A DNA stretch of 64,000 bases from assembly GCA_021464245.1 (NCBI GenBank), contig JADCRB010000005.1, forward strand, positions 2,604,001 to 2,668,000, read 5' to 3'. Under the pieces are notes generated by a model that saw only the letters and a list, made by a program, of their open reading frames with translations, was not told the origin of the DNA and searched no databases. The stretch comes from Carallia brachiata (taxonomy: Eukaryota > Streptophyta > Magnoliopsida > Malpighiales > Rhizophoraceae). This document shows, piece by piece, positions 59,543-64,000 of the stretch. A program made the position numbers and the translations under genes. Every line of letters starts with the position of its first letter. Position 1 is the first letter of the stretch.

Positions 59543-60298
59543 TTAATGGTTTTGAAGAAAAACCGGCTCAATCTTTGGTATCGGCAGAGTGTAAGTCTCC
59601 TTCAGGTTGTGCAGCTCCTTTGTTTTGGGTTGGCTATCCTTGCTCCTGTTTAAGATCAATACAATAAGAGAAAGGGGGTTGACCTTCTGAGCGTCGTGAC
59701 TTCGGCACATAGCGTAGGACTGGAGTGGAGCTTGAAGATGCAACATCCTTCGGACGAAGTTCAGCAGGCTGTGGCAGCTTTTCATTTGTTGGAGCCTGGG
59801 TTGGGCATTGGCAGGTTCTTCGACAGCTTTTCCCTTTTTGTGGATGCCCCCAGTCCAAGTAGCTTTTGATGGAATGATCTCCGGATTGTCTGTGTCGGTG
59901 TAGAAGACTGCATCCGCCAAATGTGATTCAGCATCATCGAACGGCTTTAAGTCAGCATTGACCTTTTGAACGCCACCATTGTAGTACTTGAAGCACTGAT
60001 GCAGGCTTGAGAGCACAACTCCATTTCCATGAATCCACGGTCGTCCTAGCAACATCTTATATGTGGTACGTGCATCAATCACGTGAAATAGAGTGCTAGA
60101 AGTGAGATTACCGATAGTTAGCTCCAAGCGAATCATCCCAATTGCTTTCTGTCCTCCTTGATTAAAGCCATGAATCATCAAGCGGCTGTCTGATAATTCA
60201 TCAATGCCGATGCCGAGCTCCTTTATGGTGGATTTTGGGATAATATTGACTGCTGAGCCATCGTCGATCAGAATACGTCGGACCTTCTGTTCTTTCAC
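59543..60298 (-). pseudogene. Retropepsin-like aspartic protease region
   Basis: Processes the element's polyprotein. The active-site motif LIDDGSAVNII is at about 60270-60240 (DDG at 60265-60257), followed by the flap and MLLGRPWIHGNG, the conserved alpha-helical motif of plant Ty3 proteases. The frame runs on into the linker before breaking. Confidence 0.85.
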
Positions 60299-60419
60299 AT
60301 AGCCTGATACATACAGCGGCCGATTGTGGGGTTTGGACCCCAGCAGGAGATCCTCATCTGAAAATGAGATAGCAGAGTAACATCCGACGTGATTTTGGTC
60401 CGCCTGTTGCTCCGCTGAG

Positions 60420-62289
60420 TTAGATCATTTGATGGCTGTGATTCAGCTGAGGTCTGGAGAGTATTGCGACTTGATTTTGCCACACTTCTGTTGTTTGCAA
60501 AGCTGTAAACAGCTGAGGGTTAGCGAGAAGGGTTTGGAGAGCTTCATATACCTTCTCCGTTGTCGACTTTTTGTTGTCGAGCGGCTCCTCCTTACGGTGT
60601 GTCACCTCTTCTGATGGTTTTGAAGTGATGGTGGTCTGGTTTGCAGAAGTTATGCCTTCCTGGTCCAGAATGATTTTATTCTGGCTTTTGAGCTTCATGA
60701 TTAGCTCCTTCAGGACGAAACACTTCTCGGTTGGATGACTTACTATCCGGTGATATTTGCAGAATCTCGGATCGCTGACTCGATCCTTTTCATTCGGCCG
60801 CTTGCACTCTGGGAGTTCGATCAGCTTCGCCTCCAGGAGTTGGTCAAGGATGTCGGGACGTCTGAGTCGGGGAATGGATACTGCTTCTGCTCCAACTCTC
60901 GCAATGTCACCTTCCGCCTTTCCTGTTGTTTTGGCTGAGTTATTTGGGTCGGAGGATTTACCTTAGCTTTGGCGCCCACTTTTACTGGTGCGGCTTCAAC
61001 AGTCATCACTTCTTTCCTTTTCCGGAGCTGTTGGGTTTCTTAATCTCCCTTCTGCCCCCTTGCTGGTCCAACTGGATGGGAACCGTGCCTCCGGAAGTCT
61101 GGATGCTTATCTCCATATCATGTGCGCGGGTCGCCAGTTCTTCGAAAGTTCGGGGTTTGACACCCTGCAGGATGTATAACAGCTCCCAATGCATTCCCTG
61201 GATGCACATCTCCACGGCAGAAGTCTCCGTCAGGCGATCTTTGCAGTCCAAGCTGAGGGCACGCCATCTGTTGATGTATTCGACAACGGGCTCTCCTTTC
61301 CTTTGTTTGGTGCTGGTAAGCTCCATCATACTTACCGTCCTTCGAGTGCTGAAAAATCTGTTGAGGAACTCTCGTTGTAGCTGTTCCCAACTGTCGATCG
61401 ATTCTGGTTCAAGATTTATGAACCAGGTGAAAGCGGTCTCCCTGAGTGAACGAACAAACTGCTTCACCAAGAGATCTCCGTAAGTCCCTGCGTTGTTGCA
61501 GGTTTCAACGAAGTGGGCGATGTGCTGTTTGGGATCGCCTCGTCCGTCGAATTGTTGAAATTTGGGCGGCTGGTAGCCCAAGGGCATGTTGAGACTTTCG
61601 ATCCGTCTGGTGTACGGTTTGACGTACATCTGTGATCCTTGGAAGGATGTAGCTTGTTGCAGTCGGATCGTATTGGCTATCATTTCCTGCAATTGTTGAA
61701 CAGATAGCGAAGCTACAGAATTTGAGGGTGGCAGCTGTGTAGAACTACCTGGTCGCTTTTCTGCAGGGAAGACGTCGGCTGGTGTGGCTTCTGGAGTGAA
61801 ACCGGGTGGATATGGTTGCTCCTCGCGGATTTCGGGATCAACTTGGATCGGGGCTTTTCCTTTGAGAGGCGATCTGTTGATCTTTTTCCTCCACGACTCT
61901 GATCAGCTGCAAAATTTTGTTCTCCAATTCTGAAATTCTTTCCTCTGTGCTGGTTGTGTTGGTCATCATGACGGCAACAGATGAGGCTCCGGGAAGACTG
62001 GGGGGAGAAACTCTTCTGATTCTTCTGTGTGAGTCGGATTTTGTTGAGCAGGCTTCGTCGTGTTGCCCCCGACTTCGATCGGGGTGGGTGATCGACTCCT
62101 CCATGCGGCAAGAGAGTCAGGGGAGAGATCCTGTTGTGCAAGCTGTGGACTCTCCATTTCAATTTGTCGGGTTTGGACGGCAAGAAATTGTGTCCGTCCC
62201 GGGTTTCTGACCTGCGTTACCCAGGGGGTAGTTGAGGCAGGAATGGAGCCGTTGCCTTCTTGGTGGCAGCTGTACTTTTTCGGTGCCAT
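60420..62289 (-). pseudogene. Gag polyprotein region, several frame breaks
   Basis: Forms the virus-like particle. A candidate start is at 62289 (MAPKKYSCHQEG). The N-terminal part crosses frames near 62040-62000, 61840 and 61700 and includes a coiled-coil-like ERISELENKILQLI. The retrotransposon gag domain is best preserved at 61692-61006 (YQPPKFQQFDGRGDPKQHI; FNRF-like EFLNRFFSTRR; SLDCKDRLTE). After a break at about 61006 come QYPFPDSDVP and a zinc-knuckle variant at 60761-60720. Confidence 0.85.
60720..60761 (-). other. Gag zinc-knuckle variant CX2HX4HX4C
   Basis: The 14-residue motif CKYHRIVSHPTEKC replaces the usual second cysteine of the CCHC knuckle by histidine. The flanking KELIMKL context is typical of Tat-type gag. 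Confidence 0.6.
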
Positions 62290-62299
62290 TTGATGTGCT

Positions 62300-62482
62300 G
62301 AACACCTGAAAATTTTTTTTTTTTTTTTTTTTTTTACTTTTTTTTTTTTTTTTTACTTTTTTTTTTTACTTTTTACTTTACTTTTTTTTTTTTTTTTTAC
62401 TTTTTTTTTTTACTTTTTTTTTTTACTTTTTTGTCTTTTTTTTTTTCTCTCGGCTCCCCTTTTACCTCTTTTTTTTTTTTTT
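62300..62482. repeat. T-run/AC low-complexity block in the element leader
   Basis: T-runs of 8-25 bases separated by AC occur between the primer site and gag. On the element strand this is an A-rich untranslated leader. Confidence 0.8.
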
Positions 62483-62510
62483 AACGGAACAGAGATGGGA
62501 GGTGAAGATG

Positions 62511-62527
62511 TCCCACCGAGCGTGCCA
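62511..62527 (-). promoter_or_regulatory. Primer binding site
   Basis: TGGCACGCTCGGTGGGA on the minus strand starts six bases after the 5' LTR and begins with TGG, the complement of the tRNA CCA end. I did not assign the tRNA. Confidence 0.75.
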
Positions 62528-63188
62528 AAAATTTGTAAAGCGTAAATTTCGAGTCTAAAACAATTAAACTCGAAAATACAAAAATAAATTACAAATAAAT
62601 ATTTAAAAATAAAAGAAAATTTACGTGGGTCGATCTCCGTGATCCTCCGATTAGTGTTCCTTTTTCGATCTCCGTCAAGGGCTGCACGAGCTTGATCTTG
62701 ACAGAAATAATTCCACAGCTTTTTCTTGAACTGGGTAGACTGAAACCGGATCTGATTTGGGTTTTGACTACGGTTAAGAACCGCAGAGACCTGATCTGAG
62801 CCGATCTGGCTTAATTTCACCGAGGGTCGAAGGACTTGTTCTCGGATGAGCTGCCTGGATTTTGCTGAGGGCCGTATGAGGCTTAATCCCAGCCGGATTT
62901 GTAGTAATTTGATATTTTTAACTCTATATTCTCAGAAATTCAGATCTAGAGCGATCCAAGAATATAAATTTAAAAATAACTTTAGAAATGGAAACAGCAA
63001 ATTTTTTGAGCCTTACCCCTGAAATATCTCTCAAAACGGAGTTAGGAGAGTATACTGCTAAGTAAAAGCACGTAAGAAAAGGAGAAATTTTCTTGAGAGA
63101 TTTTCAAAATTTTCTTTTTCTCTCAAATTCTCTGAATTTTTCTGTTTACAGATTTGCTGAATGTGTTTTGAACTGGGGGGCAGGGGCC

Positions 63189-63196
63189 TATTTATA
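63189..63196 (-). promoter_or_regulatory. TATA box of the retrotransposon promoter
   Basis: TATAAATA on the minus strand in the 5' LTR, downstream of the hairpin pair; it would start genomic RNA synthesis. Confidence 0.7.
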
Positions 63197-63258
63197 GGGT
63201 TCCTTTCCCATGTGAACATCACATGGGAAAGGAATCTTTTCTTTAAAAAAATTTCTTT

Positions 63259-63295
63259 GGCCGGCGTTGCCAATTTTGAATTGGCAACGCCGGCC
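63259..63295. repeat. U3 hairpin 2, loop TTG (flipped)
   Basis: Same 17-bp perfect stem as 53768-53804, but with loop TTG instead of CAA. Confidence 0.92.
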
Positions 63296-63393
63296 ATTGA
63301 ATTCAATGGCAATTGAATTCATTGAATTCAATGGCCATTGAATTCAACGAATTCATCTTTTTTTTTTTTTTTTTTTTCTTTGTTTACAATATT

Positions 63394-64000
63394 CCTATAA
63401 TTACATTGTAATTTTCTGGCAAATTAGCTCCATTAATTTAGTTTGTTTTCTCATTTTTTGAATCACATGAGGAATCAAAGTTGAGAAGCAAATAATCCAT
63501 CAAATCTTTTATTGAATCAATAGGGTTCCCTTTTCTTTCCGGTGGGAAATTTATGGGCCTTCTTGTCAACTAGAAAATGTTGTGGGTTTTTTTTTTTTCT
63601 TTTTGAATTAAAATTTGATATGTTATAAATTGATTGGGAGGGGAGAATTTATTAAAAAAAAAAAGATCTAAAGAATCATGCACGGGGAGCTTAAATTCCA
63701 TATGTTAAAAATTATTCTAATGCAATGAGCCGAGCTTGCTAATAAATGGAGCTTAGTCCATATCTGAGCTTAATATCAAGCTTAAATAAATAAAAAAATT
63801 CAAACAAAAAAAAAATTGAATTAAGCTGAGCTTTAGTAAACATGTGATAGGCTAAGCTTAAGCCTTCATCTCTAATGTTCAAAATGAGTTCGAGTGGAGT
63901 TTGAACTTAAGAAAATTTTTAACAAGTCAAGTTCAAGATTGACTAACCTCAACTTGACTTGACTTATTTACAATCATATTTTTTCCTCTCTCTCTTTCTC
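63394..64000. other. Intergenic DNA right of the retrotransposon
   Basis: AT-rich, with GAGCTTAA and AAGCTTAA repeats around 63690-63870. No gene was recognised. Confidence 0.4.

Larger units (their letters stand above)
53046..63388 (-). mobile_element. Complete Tat-lineage Ty3/gypsy LTR retrotransposon carrying a WOX-like gene
   Basis: The 10.3-kb element lies on the minus strand between identical 5-bp target duplications ATATT (53041-53045 and 63389-63393). It has two ~850-bp LTRs, a primer binding site, gag, protease, reverse transcriptase, RNase H, a second archaeal-type RNase H, integrase, an additional homeobox gene and a polypurine tract. Two RNase H domains plus extra open reading frames are hallmarks of the plant Tat/Ogre group. 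Coding regions are interrupted by many single-base frame changes, so the copy as sequenced is non-autonomous. The LTRs differ mostly by 1-2-base indels and a handful of substitutions, so insertion was fairly recent. A solo LTR of a relative lies at 2729-3637. Confidence 0.93.
62534..63388 (-). repeat. 5' LTR of the Tat element
   Basis: 855 bp, nearly identical to 53046-53897. Differences include GGGG/GGG, AAATAAATT/AAATAATT, CTGGTAG/CTGGGTAG, TTTAATTTC/TTTAAAAAAATTTC, a few substitutions, and the flipped hairpin loop. TATA box at 63189-63196 on the minus strand; hairpins at 63200-63234 and 63259-63295. Confidence 0.93.

Noticed and set aside
60926..61483. 185-codon plus-strand frame
   Set aside because: It is the antisense shadow of the gag coding region, which has clear family motifs on the minus strand.

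Overview
This is nuclear DNA from a flowering plant, most likely a eudicot. The background is AT-rich, genes have GT-AG introns, and there are many plant-type transposons and tRNA-derived SINEs. The proteins are plant versions: a tau-class glutathione S-transferase, a plant TTC38-like protein, a type II DnaJ, a caprin-like RGG protein and an EG45/plant-natriuretic-peptide-like secreted protein. Protein flavour is compatible with Sapindales/Citrus, but this is only an impression. No bacterial, viral or organellar gene set was seen.

Layout. 0-11.5 kb is a gene-poor repeat landscape: a SINE relic, a broken gene whose last exon is auxilin-like and which is split by a solo LTR (target duplication AAGAC), an hAT-type MITE and tandem duplications. 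11.5-12.7 kb holds a two-exon tau GST with one reading-frame break. 13-20.7 kb is a transposon cluster: MITEs, a Mutator-like element with long terminal inverted repeats around coding-like DNA, and two related poly(A)-tailed retroposons. 22.0-26.1 kb holds a 14-exon TTC38-like gene with a (GA)n tract touching its start codon and a frame break in exon 13. 26-36 kb is repeats, including a small non-autonomous LTR element. 36.4-38.5 kb holds an intact two-exon DnaJ gene. 39-42 kb contains SINEs. 42.1-45.2 kb (minus strand) holds a caprin-like gene with a frame break in exon 3. 45.5-48.1 kb has a MITE and direct plus inverted duplications. 49.0-50.5 kb (minus) holds an intact EG45-like gene. 53.05-63.39 kb is a complete Ty3/gypsy element on the minus strand with 5-bp target duplications (ATATT).

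The main discovery candidate is in that retrotransposon. It has the order gag, protease, RT, RNase H, second (archaeal-type) RNase H, integrase, which is the layout of the Tat lineage. Between integrase and the polypurine tract it carries an extra sense-strand gene that encodes, in order, a WUSCHEL/WOX-type homeodomain, a WUS-box (TLPLFP), an acidic stretch and a C-terminal EAR-like DLELHLG motif. This looks like a captured, diverged WUSCHEL-type developmental regulator. It is now broken across three reading frames. The U3 of each LTR also carries two perfect hairpins just upstream of the TATA box, and the loop of one hairpin is reverse-complemented between the two LTRs.

A caution applies throughout. 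Single-indel frame breaks, often in short homopolymers, occur in three otherwise conserved host genes and repeatedly in the retrotransposon. Uncorrected assembly indels are therefore a serious alternative to true decay. The host genes look unrelated in function and form no cluster or pathway.
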